27,525 nt of DNA. Source: Candidatus Melainabacteria bacterium (GTDB lineage: Bacteria; Cyanobacteriota; Vampirovibrionia; Obscuribacterales; Obscuribacteraceae). Position numbers and translations under genes: made by a program. Shown one piece after another: positions 18,598 through 27,174 of this stretch. Under the pieces are notes generated by a model, which was not told where the DNA came from, searched no databases, and was given only the letters and a program-made list of their open reading frames with translations. Within the stretch, counting starts at the first letter, position 1, and the number at the start of each line of letters is the position of its first letter. Location of the stretch: the NCBI GenBank assembly GCA_003175915.1, contig PSRH01000143.1, positions 1 to 27,525 of the forward strand, written 5' to 3'.

Positions 18598-19551
18598 ATG
18601 ATTGGGTCTCGTGAAATATCCAAAAGAAAGAACTTGCCGGCAAACCGCCGCTTTTTAACAATCCTTGTCGCGACTATTGTCAATGGTTCCGTGGCATCAG
18701 CTACTGCGCTCGCCCTCGAACCACTTCCACCAGGCATGGTACCACCACCCGGAGCACCACCACCGCCTGGCAGTGGACCCAACCCACCACCGCTCATCCA
18801 AGGCGACGCAGCTCCCTTACCTCCTCCAACTGGAAGGGCTGACCCTGGCAGTGGCAGTTGGTTCCCAACCGCTCCTGCAACGAGCCGCGTATCAGACTCA
18901 CCGGCACGCTACCGAACCCGTGATGGACGCGGAATTCGCATGGTGCTTCCAGATAGAGAACCTGGCCGCGGGCCGGGCACCTGGACCGACGATTTTGAAC
19001 TCGAACGACTGCAAAATCAACAATACCCGTGGCCGGAAAGCGACATGAACGGTCCCGTGATGACGCGTCGCGTGGAAACACCAGCCGGACCAAGAACCGA
19101 GATGACGCCGACAAAGTTCATTTCCCTGGATCTTCCGGGCAGAATTAACTACCAGCCAAATGAGAGTTGGAGAACCCATGAGCAACAAAGGTCGCCTTTG
19201 CCCACGGTGCGGCTCTTCTGTCGCATACTGGTTATTTTAGGTGTGGTATTTGCGACGATATATATGGCCTTTGCAGCATGGGGCGTTATTCTCGGTCACA
19301 AGGACGCTGGTCAACGAGTAATTGGTTCAGCTGGAGGACTAATGCTTCTCTTGATGGGCTATTCAATTTACAAATTAGTGATGATTCACGCTTTTCTCTT
19401 TCCAAACTCTCCGACTGTCACTGCCACCCCCGGGCCGGCACCGGCACGACAAGCACTCCAGCCGGCGCAGACGCCCATTACCCCGGGGGCGCGTCGATCG
19501 GGACGCTCAAACATGCCAGTCGTACCGCTTGGTGGCTCAGTAAATCGATGA
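18598..19551 (+). CDS. Proline-rich VirB2/TrbC-like membrane protein
   Basis: A 317-residue protein. Residues 1-40 look like a signal peptide (RRFLTILVATIVNG, then SATALA before the likely cut). Residues 41 to about 85 are a proline-rich stretch (MVPPPGAPPPPGSGPNPPP), followed by a hydrophilic region to about 200. Two hydrophobic helices at about 206-230 and 241-265 are joined by a short polar turn (GHKDAGQR), with a Gly-rich second helix (VIGSAGGLMLLLMGYSIYK). This hairpin is the pattern of VirB2/TrbC pilin-like subunits of type IV secretion systems. The N-terminal extension is much longer than in a normal pilin of about 100-130 residues. The C-terminus is Pro/Ala-rich. GAGGG lies 9 bases before the ATG. 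The assignment rests on topology and on the VirB6-like neighbour; another small envelope protein is possible. Confidence 0.72.
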   Translation: MIGSREISKRKNLPANRRFLTILVATIVNGSVASATALALEPLPPGMVPPPGAPPPPGSGPNPPPLIQGDAAPLPPPTGRADPGSGSWFPTAPATSRVSDSPARYRTRDGRGIRMVLPDREPGRGPGTWTDDFELERLQNQQYPWPESDMNGPVMTRRVETPAGPRTEMTPTKFISLDLPGRINYQPNESWRTHEQQRSPLPTVRLFCRILVILGVVFATIYMAFAAWGVILGHKDAGQRVIGSAGGLMLLLMGYSIYKLVMIHAFLFPNSPTVTATPGPAPARQALQPAQTPITPGARRSGRSNMPVVPLGGSVNR

Positions 19552-19582
19552 ACGATCTACAGAGTTGAATGTAGAAATCTTG

Positions 19583-22500
19583 TTACGTCCAACTATCCGT
19601 ATTGCGAGGGGGCACAATGTTGCTGTTCGCATCTAGTACCACCGGCAAGTCGGTCGGCCCGCCCACAGCAAGACTTCTCAGATCAATATCTTTGACGACG
19701 TTGACTCTAGGTTCCTGACCGCGCACTCGTAAATGCTCGGCAGTGGCGGCGTTGCCATAATTGATATCTCTCTCGTTCCATTGAAATCGTTCCAATAGGT
19801 CTTCTACAAGAACAGCGGATCCAAAATTGGCATTCTCTGCCCCTACCCTGGCCAGAGCAACACCAAAGTATCTAACTAATCTTGGATTGTATTCGTAACA
19901 CGTCCGCGCTGCAGAAGCCACTTCAGGATTATTGATTAGCGATCCCGGATCTCTCACGCCGGATTGTTGCAACGTCTGCTGCAATGTTTGCCGTACATTG
20001 AGTGCCGCTTCCTCATTCCAGTCGGCCGGGGCCGGCGCCATATATAGTTCGGCGTAGGGAGTCGTACCAGCCGGTTGCAGCACGGTATGTGCAGTAGCAG
20101 CCCCAAGCACTCCCGCTCCACTTGGTATAGGACCGACCATGGCTGCGCTGACGTAGTTCTGAACATCTGAATATGCGGCGTGAACATTTGCCACCGTGTT
20201 TCCTTTCGCTGTTGCGGCCACTTGATTGACAAAGTTTACTCTGGCGCAAGCAGCAGCGTTTTCTCTTTGCTGAGTAACGATGCATGCTCTTACCAATTGC
20301 TCGGGCATATGGTCGATTTCGGACACAAGCGTTGCCTCGTTCACTGCTGTACCTGCTGCAGTTAGTCTGGCCGTGGCATGTTCCAGAATGCCCTCCGTTA
20401 AAACCGGAATTAAATTAGGATTGACGTCGATCAATCCAGAATGCAGAGCAGCATGAAGAGCCGGCCTAGTCACGGGCATCGAGCCAGACACAATTACTCG
20501 CTGGAGCTGTCTTGCCGAGGGAGTGATATTCGGATCTACGTGCCTCATCGCCTGGTACGTATCGAACGCTGTTCGGTCAATGTTATGAGGTGATTGATCC
20601 ATAACAACTGCCATTGCTTGCAGGCTTTCGATATTGTCACGCGTGTATGCACCATCTGCAAAAATGGCGACACCAGCCGACAGCGCATCTACAAAACCGT
20701 CATTCTGCCTGTCGGCCGGTGTAAGATGCGCCAACAGGGTAATTACTTGGCCATTGTTTACGGCATCGGCTGCGAAGCGTCTTGGCGCGGAATTCATAAA
20801 GCGCAAGGCATTCGCTGCTCCGGCCAGTCCCACCGTTGGCGCAGCTTGCTGGGCGCGGGACAGAGCACTGGCGATAACTTCCACTTTGCCACCACTTTCT
20901 TGTGAGAGCGTCTCTGCCTGCACATATTGTTCGATGACACCGAACGTGTAATTTGCTCCGTGGTGTGTCACTGCCGCATCAGCTGCAGCAGTCATAAGGT
21001 TGACGTCGGCAAGCTGGCCAGGATTGAGACTGTCAACGACCATGATCACATGTCCATCGACCATGCTTTGCGGCGTGAACGCTCGTGTTCCGCTCGGCGC
21101 AACCATTGTTCTTAAGGCCCCCGCTACTCTATCAACGCCCAGATTTCCACCGGCCGTCGCTACCGCTGCATGGCCCTGAGTGATTAGATGGGCCGCGCCT
21201 GCCAAATTGCCTCTGTAACCTGCCGCGTTTTCGATCTCTCGCGCATGCTGCAACACTTCCAGTGGGTACACCGCCCCTGGCTCTTCGCGTCCCAGATCAG
21301 CATACAATTGAGCATCATCGTCATTCAATCCATTTATCCAAGTAGCGGCAGCTCCCTGGGGATTTGGATTTGGCCCTCCGGCCATCACCTGTGCCGTAGC
21401 CGAAGCTACCATGGCTCTTACTCCGCTAGCCGCTTGTCCACCTGTTTGTCCTTTGAACACATCCTTTCTCGCCGCAGCCACTGTGGCAGCGTCAGGCCCG
21501 CCGGCTCCACGCACTCGCTCTAAAAGATCCCGCGTCGGCAGCGCGTTGCCAGGCATATGCTGAGCAATTGCGCGAGCTAGGGGCAATTCGTTGACAGCCT
21601 GTTGAACAGTGTAGCCCAGATTTTCCACCATGTTATCGATGGCCTCACCATCATCCAGGTTGAAGTTTTCGAATCCATGTATCCCTGCGGAACGTAATGC
21701 GCCAGCAATGGCAGCTCCTCTCAAAGGGTTACCCGCGCGCGCTTCGGCGAGCAACTGACCGGTTACATTGCTATTGTTAAGAGCGTGTTTGGGCGCATTT
21801 GCGCTGGCTAAGGCTGCAATGACGGACTGGGCATGACCCAGATCTGCTTTCAGAGCCGCGCCCCTCGTACCTGGTGCGAAGTTTTGAGCCACTGCTCTCA
21901 AAGCAGCATAGGCAGATCTTTCATTTGGCATAGCACCAGATGCGACAAGTTGTTCGACCGCATCTGACCAGGCTCCCTGCTCTTCATCACCATAATTAGC
22001 AGCTTCACGCCAGCCCATATTTCCAGCGCCCACGACGGCAGCGGCCCTGGCCTTAGCCGGATTCATGCTTGATATTTCTCGAGCAAGAGCCTGCATATAA
22101 CCCGGGGTCCCCGGTGCCGGTCCGCCTTTGGCTGCTAGCGCTACTGCTGCGGCACCTGATATGGTGCGATAGGCTTCGGCAAATTCGCTTGGTGACAACC
22201 TCTTCATGCCAGGCAACTGTGCGGCGGCCATAGTTGCCGGGTTTTCTTCCAGACTGGCATTCTCCACCGTTCGATGGTTGTCTTTGTAATTGGAATTGAA
22301 CATCGAGTCTGGTCGGCTGTCATCACTCAATCTGTCCAGGATTTCTTGCCTTCTTTCGGGGGTCATTGCGCCATGGGCTCTGTTAAGCAGTTGTGTACCT
22401 TTATTTCCTTTCTTGCCATTTAGCCAGGCATCAGCTCCCTGTATGCAAGCTCGGTCTATGGCACGATCGAACATTTCCTTTTGTTTGTCCATTGGGGTAG

Positions 22501-24223
22501 AAGAGAGCGGATTAGGTGCATCGCCGGGCAGCGAGTTAGCCATTTCTTGCCGCATTGCCGAATTGCTCATCAGTTCGCGAGCAAAGGCGGCCTTTGCGTC
22601 CGTTAGCGCTCGCTGCTCCGGAGTGTCGTTCACTCCATGCCGTACCGCGATTTGTCCTTTCTTCCCACCGTGGAGAACTGCCGCCGATTTTCCGTCAGAA
22701 TGTCCGACTTTCGCCTGGGCAAAATCCGCCAATGGTTGCTCAATCGGTATGTTGCCTGATTGTCCGGGAGCGCCTCCCGGTGCATAACGATTGCGTTTGC
22801 CGGGCGGTGTTCCGCCGGGTGGACTATTTCCACTGGAATTGAATGACGAACCTCCACCAGGTCCGCCATCGCCAGAATTATCCAGTTCCGTTTCATCTTT
22901 GTGACGGTTCTGCCACAATTTCTTCAAGTCTCCACCGGCTTCCGCCAAGGTCTTGCCTAATAGAGAGAGGCCCTTCATCACGCCTTTCGTAGAAAGATAG
23001 TCAGATGCCGGGCTGATCTGGGCCTTAGCGATGAACCCGGGAACGTTAAGCATGATCTGGAGAACTCCAAGAAGCATGATAAAGTCGCCCCAGGCATTAG
23101 GCTCTCCCGAAGATAATATAACGACAACTATGCGCAATAACCCTGCCCAAACGAAAGTCCAGAGGCTGACCTCGATACACGATTTTACGAAACCAGCCGC
23201 TACCTTTTCAGTATCCGGGACGGCGAAGAACACCAAGAATATGGGGGCAAACATGTACTGCGCAATCATCAAGCCGGTTTGTACGGCCTTCAAAACAATC
23301 AGGTAAACGCATTGGGAGATGGCAACACCAAAAAACATAAAGCCAATGAAGTGTCCAACTATGCGACTGGCAGCACCTGCCACCACTACCCCAGGCGCCC
23401 CCAAGGCGCGCGGTGCGTTTCCGAAGAGCAAAGCTATGCCACCACTGGCCGCTAGATCCCCAATTCTAGCTAGGGCAAGTTCAATGTCTATCGGATGTAT
23501 GCTCCTGAATGTGTAGTCGATCATTTCATTGCTTATCTGAACCAGGTGATAACTCATAACAGGCCAAAAAACAATCAGTGCCGTTGTGGCGATCAACCTG
23601 CCTACCACACCCATTAAATGTTGCCCGTTTCTTGAAGATGCTTCAGTCCAGAACTTCCAAATTGCCGAAATGAACAAAAGGAGAAGCAGATTTACCGCCA
23701 AGGCACGCATGACTGCATAACCCTGGCGAATGCCTTCCTTCACATTAGGTCCAACGAGATCGTAGGGCACCACCTGTCCGCTCGCCGCTATGTAATTTTC
23801 GTTATATGGTGAAGCGATGTTGGGATTGTGGATCAGGGTGATGACGTAAGACGCAACGATATCAAAGATGATTCTAAGCACCCTGGTGACGAGGTTGCCG
23901 ATGAGCCTGACGAATGGGGAATACCAAGTTGATTCTGCAGCATCGACCGGCGCGGCCGTCTGTGGACGCATTTCACCCGGCGCGGCAAATTCCACTTCTC
24001 GGGCAGCTTGTTCGGTTAGGTCTTCGATTTTGCGCACGCGCGCCGCATTTGTATCCTGCTCCGCGTAGCCACGTTCAACTGTTGTCACTACTGGATAGGG
24101 AACGCGCCTTGGTTCAACAGCCTGGCATTGGTTCTGACTCGCGGATGATAGAAGGAGAACTGCTAAGGCGGCAATGGCAAAAATTGATCGCCTTTTCTTT
24201 TCGTTCGCGCCCTGTTCGTGCAT
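19583..24223 (-). CDS. VirB6/TrbL-like polytopic membrane protein with giant C-terminal extension
   Basis: A 1546-residue protein. Residues 13-35 form a signal peptide ending in CQA. Hydrophobic segments lie at about 104-132, 168-192, 203-230, 283-336 (more than one helix), 347-372 and 380-398. The string AQYMFAPIFLVFFAVPDTEK and the following LWTFVWAGLLRIVVVIL resemble the core of VirB6/TrbL proteins, the inner-membrane channel components of type IV secretion systems. After residue about 440 comes a Gly/Pro/Ser linker (GDGGPGGGSSFNSSGN), then about 1060 Ala-rich hydrophilic residues with no motif I recognise. Extended VirB6 proteins are known in Rickettsiales, so the shape has precedent, but normal VirB6 is about 300 residues. 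GAGAGAAG precedes the ATG and promoter E lies upstream. It is convergent with the VirB2-like gene, 31 bases away. The family call is by eye. Confidence 0.8.
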   Translation of the reverse strand: MHEQGANEKKRRSIFAIAALAVLLLSSASQNQCQAVEPRRVPYPVVTTVERGYAEQDTNAARVRKIEDLTEQAAREVEFAAPGEMRPQTAAPVDAAESTWYSPFVRLIGNLVTRVLRIIFDIVASYVITLIHNPNIASPYNENYIAASGQVVPYDLVGPNVKEGIRQGYAVMRALAVNLLLLLFISAIWKFWTEASSRNGQHLMGVVGRLIATTALIVFWPVMSYHLVQISNEMIDYTFRSIHPIDIELALARIGDLAASGGIALLFGNAPRALGAPGVVVAGAASRIVGHFIGFMFFGVAISQCVYLIVLKAVQTGLMIAQYMFAPIFLVFFAVPDTEKVAAGFVKSCIEVSLWTFVWAGLLRIVVVILSSGEPNAWGDFIMLLGVLQIMLNVPGFIAKAQISPASDYLSTKGVMKGLSLLGKTLAEAGGDLKKLWQNRHKDETELDNSGDGGPGGGSSFNSSGNSPPGGTPPGKRNRYAPGGAPGQSGNIPIEQPLADFAQAKVGHSDGKSAAVLHGGKKGQIAVRHGVNDTPEQRALTDAKAAFARELMSNSAMRQEMANSLPGDAPNPLSSTPMDKQKEMFDRAIDRACIQGADAWLNGKKGNKGTQLLNRAHGAMTPERRQEILDRLSDDSRPDSMFNSNYKDNHRTVENASLEENPATMAAAQLPGMKRLSPSEFAEAYRTISGAAAVALAAKGGPAPGTPGYMQALAREISSMNPAKARAAAVVGAGNMGWREAANYGDEEQGAWSDAVEQLVASGAMPNERSAYAALRAVAQNFAPGTRGAALKADLGHAQSVIAALASANAPKHALNNSNVTGQLLAEARAGNPLRGAAIAGALRSAGIHGFENFNLDDGEAIDNMVENLGYTVQQAVNELPLARAIAQHMPGNALPTRDLLERVRGAGGPDAATVAAARKDVFKGQTGGQAASGVRAMVASATAQVMAGGPNPNPQGAAATWINGLNDDDAQLYADLGREEPGAVYPLEVLQHAREIENAAGYRGNLAGAAHLITQGHAAVATAGGNLGVDRVAGALRTMVAPSGTRAFTPQSMVDGHVIMVVDSLNPGQLADVNLMTAAADAAVTHHGANYTFGVIEQYVQAETLSQESGGKVEVIASALSRAQQAAPTVGLAGAANALRFMNSAPRRFAADAVNNGQVITLLAHLTPADRQNDGFVDALSAGVAIFADGAYTRDNIESLQAMAVVMDQSPHNIDRTAFDTYQAMRHVDPNITPSARQLQRVIVSGSMPVTRPALHAALHSGLIDVNPNLIPVLTEGILEHATARLTAAGTAVNEATLVSEIDHMPEQLVRACIVTQQRENAAACARVNFVNQVAATAKGNTVANVHAAYSDVQNYVSAAMVGPIPSGAGVLGAATAHTVLQPAGTTPYAELYMAPAPADWNEEAALNVRQTLQQTLQQSGVRDPGSLINNPEVASAARTCYEYNPRLVRYFGVALARVGAENANFGSAVLVEDLLERFQWNERDINYGNAATAEHLRVRGQEPRVNVVKDIDLRSLAVGGPTDLPVVLDANSNIVPPRNTDSWT

Positions 24224-24269
24224 TTTCTTCTCTCAATGACCGACCGGGTGTCCCCTTGCCTCGAGAGCG

Positions 24270-24301
24270 ATGTTATTGCCAATTTTTGACCAAAACCTGA
24301 C
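24270..24301 (-). promoter_or_regulatory. Direct-repeat promoter E, driving the VirB6-like gene
   Basis: Minus strand 24301-24286 reads GTCAGGTTTTGGTCAA. A 10-base spacer leads to TAACAT (24275-24270). The predicted start near 24263 leaves a leader of about 40 bases before the ATG at 24223. A CATGCGGTTT box follows at 24316-24325, its core 19 bases from the repeat. Confidence 0.67.
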
Positions 24302-24315
24302 TAAGCCTCACAAAA

Positions 24316-24325
24316 CATGCGGTTT
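24316..24325. promoter_or_regulatory. CGGTTT box in divergent region 3
   Basis: CATGCGGTTT is the third copy of the motif seen at 7117 and 18476. Its core begins 19 bases from the end of the minus-strand box, one base closer than in the other two regions. This fits the spacer from repeat to -10 also being one base shorter here. Confidence 0.4.
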
Positions 24326-24404
24326 CTACGTAGTCAGGACTTCGTCCAATATTTTCTTGGTCACTTCATGCTCTTACTCCCGCCTCGTCTTTCTGTCAGC
24401 TAGA

Positions 24405-25970
24405 ATGGAGCAGGCAGTCCTCTGGGGTTTAGCATTGACAAGAAACGACAACCATTATCTCGGCGATCGCAGACCTCCGGTAAGCCACTTATTATTTGGC
24501 GTCAAGGCAGCCTTTGTCCTATCTTGTTTGTTTGAACTTTTGGTTCAGCTTGCTCAGCCATCGTTCGCTGATTCATGGGTGAGCTTGATGAAAGCAGGCG
24601 AGGAGGCTAAAAAATCAGGTAATTTTGCCCAGGCCAAAATGTATTATTCGTCCGCTCTGAAGATTGCAGAGACATTCGGTGAACAAGACCCGCGACTCAC
24701 CGCGACGTTGCGTGAATTGGGTGATGCCTACCTAAAGGGCCACGAGCTTGCTAAAGCAGAGACGACGTACCGGCGCGAGTTGAAGATTCTCGGGACAATC
24801 GGTGAAAACTATTCCGACGTGGTGCACGACTATTACAGTTTAGGCCAGGTATATGCCGGCAGAGGGAATTACCAGGAAGCCGACAAGTTCTACCGGAAGG
24901 CTCTTGCGGTAGTCGAAAAGAATCGCAACGCCACTAGTAAGGAACTCTATTACCTATTATATGAAATGGCTTGTAATTGCAGGAGACTCGGCAGGTATGA
25001 TGAAGCTGAGTCCTATTTTGACCGTATGCTTGTTGCCAGGCGAGAAATAAATCATGATAATCCTGAATCGTTTGAGGATCTCGAGGCGATCGGTGGGAAT
25101 TATTTCGATGAGGAGAAATATCAGGAAGCAAAACGATCTTACCTCCTGGCTTTGTCATTGGCAAAATCGAACGGCGCTAAATCAGCAAGAGTAGCGCTCC
25201 TGCTCGGCCGATTGGCTGAGATTCTCATTCATGAAGGTAAGTTCGATGAAGCAAAGCGCATGAGTTTGCAATTGCACGACGTCGCTGCACGCTATCGGGG
25301 ACCGACTATCGGACTAACAGCACGTCTGGTTGAGGTGGGCTTTCACCTGCACGACGCTGGACACTCTGCTGATGCCGAACCCCTATTCAAACTGGCTCTA
25401 GACCATCCACCTGATGCGAGCCTAAATCCAAAAGAAAGAGGCGAAGCCTTGTGCAGGCTGGGAACAATCTACCAGACCTCCAACAGATTTTCCGAGGCCG
25501 CCTCCTGTTATGAGAAGGCCGCTCACCAGTATAGACAAATATCGGGGCCAGTTAGCGTGGAGCTATCGCACTGTCTTTCTTGGCTTGGCATGGTCCGCAC
25601 TCTTCAGAAGCAACCGAAGCAAGCGGAGAGCTTGTTCAGACAAGCCCTTGCTATGGCTTTGAAACTTCCCCAGCCACACGATCTTGAGGTCGCCGGTGTT
25701 CTACGCTGTCTAGCTGGAACGATGCTTATGGAAAAGAACTATCCGGCAAGCGAAGCTTTCTATCGCCGTGCCTTATCCATCTATGAGGAGTCAGGTGATC
25801 CTGATCTGAAGGCGAAAACCCTCCTTGAGATTGCTGCGGTGCTTCGCTTCGAAAATCGCACTGCCTTAGCCGATCAACTTGCTGCTCAAGCGAATGCCAT
25901 TAGAGCAAATCCGCATGAGCAACGGCTGCCGACAAATCCGACGCTCACTGAATCAGAAGGCAAACACTAA
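24405..25970 (+). CDS. Exported kinesin-light-chain-type TPR protein
   Basis: About 521 residues from the ATG at 24405. A hydrophobic signal-like segment (LLFGVKAAFVLSCLFELL) ends at PSFA before DSWVSLMKAGEEAKKSG, which suggests export. The rest is at least nine tetratricopeptide units of about 42 residues, for example FAQAKMYYSSALKIAE, YQEADKFYRKALAVVEK, YDEAESYFDRMLVAR and YPASEAFYRRALSIYEE, of the kinesin-light-chain/TPR_12 type that bind protein partners. The frame stays open upstream to an ATG at 24270. That stretch overlaps promoter E and the CGGTTT box and does not look like TPR or signal sequence, so I prefer 24405, although no clear ribosome site precedes either start. It is divergent from the VirB6-like gene, which suggests a periplasmic or surface helper of that system (inference). 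Confidence 0.82.
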   Translation: MEQAVLWGLALTRNDNHYLGDRRPPVSHLLFGVKAAFVLSCLFELLVQLAQPSFADSWVSLMKAGEEAKKSGNFAQAKMYYSSALKIAETFGEQDPRLTATLRELGDAYLKGHELAKAETTYRRELKILGTIGENYSDVVHDYYSLGQVYAGRGNYQEADKFYRKALAVVEKNRNATSKELYYLLYEMACNCRRLGRYDEAESYFDRMLVARREINHDNPESFEDLEAIGGNYFDEEKYQEAKRSYLLALSLAKSNGAKSARVALLLGRLAEILIHEGKFDEAKRMSLQLHDVAARYRGPTIGLTARLVEVGFHLHDAGHSADAEPLFKLALDHPPDASLNPKERGEALCRLGTIYQTSNRFSEAASCYEKAAHQYRQISGPVSVELSHCLSWLGMVRTLQKQPKQAESLFRQALAMALKLPQPHDLEVAGVLRCLAGTMLMEKNYPASEAFYRRALSIYEESGDPDLKAKTLLEIAAVLRFENRTALADQLAAQANAIRANPHEQRLPTNPTLTESEGKH

Positions 25971-25971
25971 T

Positions 25972-25985
25972 CAACGGCGCCGTTG
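25972..25985. terminator. Perfect palindrome between convergent genes
   Basis: CAACGGCGCCGTTG is a 14-bp perfect inverted repeat starting 2 bases after the stop codon of the TPR gene. It could fold as a 5-bp stem with a GCGC loop. There is no T run after it, so it is a weak terminator candidate. It could equally be a protein-binding site or chance. Confidence 0.25.
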
Positions 25986-26036
25986 CTTGGCTTGTTGGAC
26001 TTGCATACTAGCACCCGTTATGCACTCTGGACTTCA

Positions 26037-26540
26037 TTAATGACTGCGCGCTTGGATCGTTTGCGCTTTAGAAAGCTGGCTGTGCGTATTTCGCGCTTCC
26101 GCCATTTTTCCCTGGCGTAATTGCAGCCAGGCTATTTGGTTCAGGCGCTCGTCTCTCTTGGTTGGATCCTTTTCTGCAAGGCCTTCTTCGATTTCCATCG
26201 CCCGCTGGTAGTAGCGAATCGCCCCAGAAAAATTTCCCTGATTGTGTGATAGTTCAGCTAAGTCGTCGAACGTATCTCTGAGTGCCCTTTGATTGACTGT
26301 GGACATTCCCCGATAGACAGTCAACGCTTTCTTCAAAAACTTTCCGGCTTCTTTGAATTTTCTTTCCGCCTTATACATTTTGCCTATCTTTCTCAGCGTA
26401 CCGGCCAGCTCCAGATCTTCTTCGGCACTGGCGTTCGCAAACGATCTGTTATAAAGCATGTACGTGAGTGCATAGTCGCCGCGTTGACAGGCGATTGAGC
26501 CAAGTTCTATACATATTTTCGAGATTTTTTCATCCGCCAT
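26037..26540 (-). CDS. Small TPR protein
   Basis: A 167-residue protein made almost entirely of about four TPR units: GDYALTYMLYNRSFANASAE, KFKEAGKFLKKALTVYR, NFSGAIRYYQRAMEIEE and LRQGKMAEARNTHSQL. No signal peptide or membrane segment is seen, so it is probably a cytoplasmic adaptor or chaperone-like protein. It starts 33 bases after the stop of the 26993 gene and has no promoter box of its own, so the two probably form one operon under promoter F. Its TPR units are of the same general type as those of the convergent 24405 gene, but the sequence is not a close copy. Partners are unknown. Confidence 0.8.
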   Translation of the reverse strand: MADEKISKICIELGSIACQRGDYALTYMLYNRSFANASAEEDLELAGTLRKIGKMYKAERKFKEAGKFLKKALTVYRGMSTVNQRALRDTFDDLAELSHNQGNFSGAIRYYQRAMEIEEGLAEKDPTKRDERLNQIAWLQLRQGKMAEARNTHSQLSKAQTIQARSH

Positions 26541-26573
26541 GTTTGTTTACCGTGTTATCCGTTCCTGACCTCT

Positions 26574-26993
26574 TTAGGTACCACCACAAATCTGATGGGC
26601 TATCTGAGCCAACAGACTGCCTGATTCGGGCTGGCCCTGGCTGTCCGTAGGTAAGAATGGCTGATACAGCGATGGAATTGCCTTTTCTTGTTGAAGCGAA
26701 TAGGCAAGAGGCAATTGCGTGTGAGAAACGTTGTCGAACCTGTCTGCCGGTTGGCTCTGCCAGCTGGGCGCTGTAAACGACTGCGGCTGCCGAATTTGCT
26801 GACCCATGAAAGAAACGCCTTGCGGGACATGCTTTCCCTTGCCCCCCAGTTTTGTTTGAATCGCCGGTTGGCCAACAATAGAAACTCCCGGCAGAAACCT
26901 GCTGGGCTTGCCCTTAGCGTATTCAACCTGCTCCTGGTTGGAAGTCTTTAGCGGGTCAGTTTGCTGCAAGTTGGGATCTTTTGCCCTTTCCAT
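26574..26993 (-). CDS. Small Gln/Pro-rich disordered protein, unknown
   Basis: A 139-residue protein I do not recognise. It is polar and rich in Gln, Pro and Ser, and is probably disordered. It has one imperfect internal repeat: FLPGVSIVGQPAIQ at about residues 33-46 and VPQGVSFMGQQIRQ at about 56-69. The C-terminus is helical (SGSLLAQIAHQICGGT). There is no signal peptide or membrane segment. Support for it being real comes from promoter F upstream, a GAGGG site 8 bases before the ATG at 26993, and the TPR gene 33 bases downstream. The pair could be a small substrate with its TPR chaperone, but this is only a suggestion. Other frames here give slightly shorter open stretches with no promoter or ribosome site. 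Confidence 0.66.
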   Translation of the reverse strand: MERAKDPNLQQTDPLKTSNQEQVEYAKGKPSRFLPGVSIVGQPAIQTKLGGKGKHVPQGVSFMGQQIRQPQSFTAPSWQSQPADRFDNVSHTQLPLAYSLQQEKAIPSLYQPFLPTDSQGQPESGSLLAQIAHQICGGT

Positions 26994-27031
26994 TCCTCAG
27001 TCCCTCAACGGCACAAATGCTCGTGCCAATT

Positions 27032-27063
27032 AGAATAGAAAGAGAAGTTGACCAAAACTTGTC
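27032..27063 (-). promoter_or_regulatory. Direct-repeat promoter F, driving the 26993 operon
   Basis: Minus strand 27063-27048 reads GACAAGTTTTGGTCAA. A 10-base spacer leads to TATTCT (27037-27032). The predicted start near 27025 gives a leader of about 32 bases. A weak CCGTTT at 27081-27086 stands about where the CGGTTT box is found in the other regions. Confidence 0.65.
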
Positions 27064-27120
27064 CGCCTATGGACAGGCACCCGTTTGACGCATCCGCGTA
27101 ACAGTTTGCCAGTACATATT

Positions 27121-27144
27121 GGTTCAATTATTGCTTCCTATGAT
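27121..27144 (+). promoter_or_regulatory. Degenerate copy of the promoter element before the 27175 gene
   Basis: GGTTCAA (27121-27127), 11 bases, then TATGAT (27139-27144). The proximal half-site and the -10 keep the spacing of the six clear copies. The distal half-site is poor (TACA where TCAA is expected). The -10 is closer to TATAAT than in the other copies, so dependence on the activator may be weaker. Confidence 0.4.
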
Positions 27145-27174
27145 TGCTGATGTTTTCTGCAACGAGGAAGAGCC

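Noticed and set aside
22290..22787. Open frame of 165 codons on the plus strand
   Set aside because: It lies opposite the VirB6-like gene, has Cys/Ser/Pro-rich content without domain features, and no ribosome site or promoter box. It is a shadow of the real gene, like the many shorter frames across the giant genes.
24333..24380. Possible plus-strand promoter box before the 24405 gene (GTCAGGACTTCGTCCAA, or GGTCAC with TACTCC)
   Set aside because: The first has an 11-bp period but no TANNNT at 10-11 bases. The second has the spacing but a poor -10 and no distal half-site. Too weak to list as a feature.
24270..24404. N-terminal extension of the TPR gene from the ATG at 24270
   Set aside because: It overlaps the -10, direct repeat and CGGTTT box of the divergent gene, has no clear ribosome site, and lies before a complete signal-like segment.
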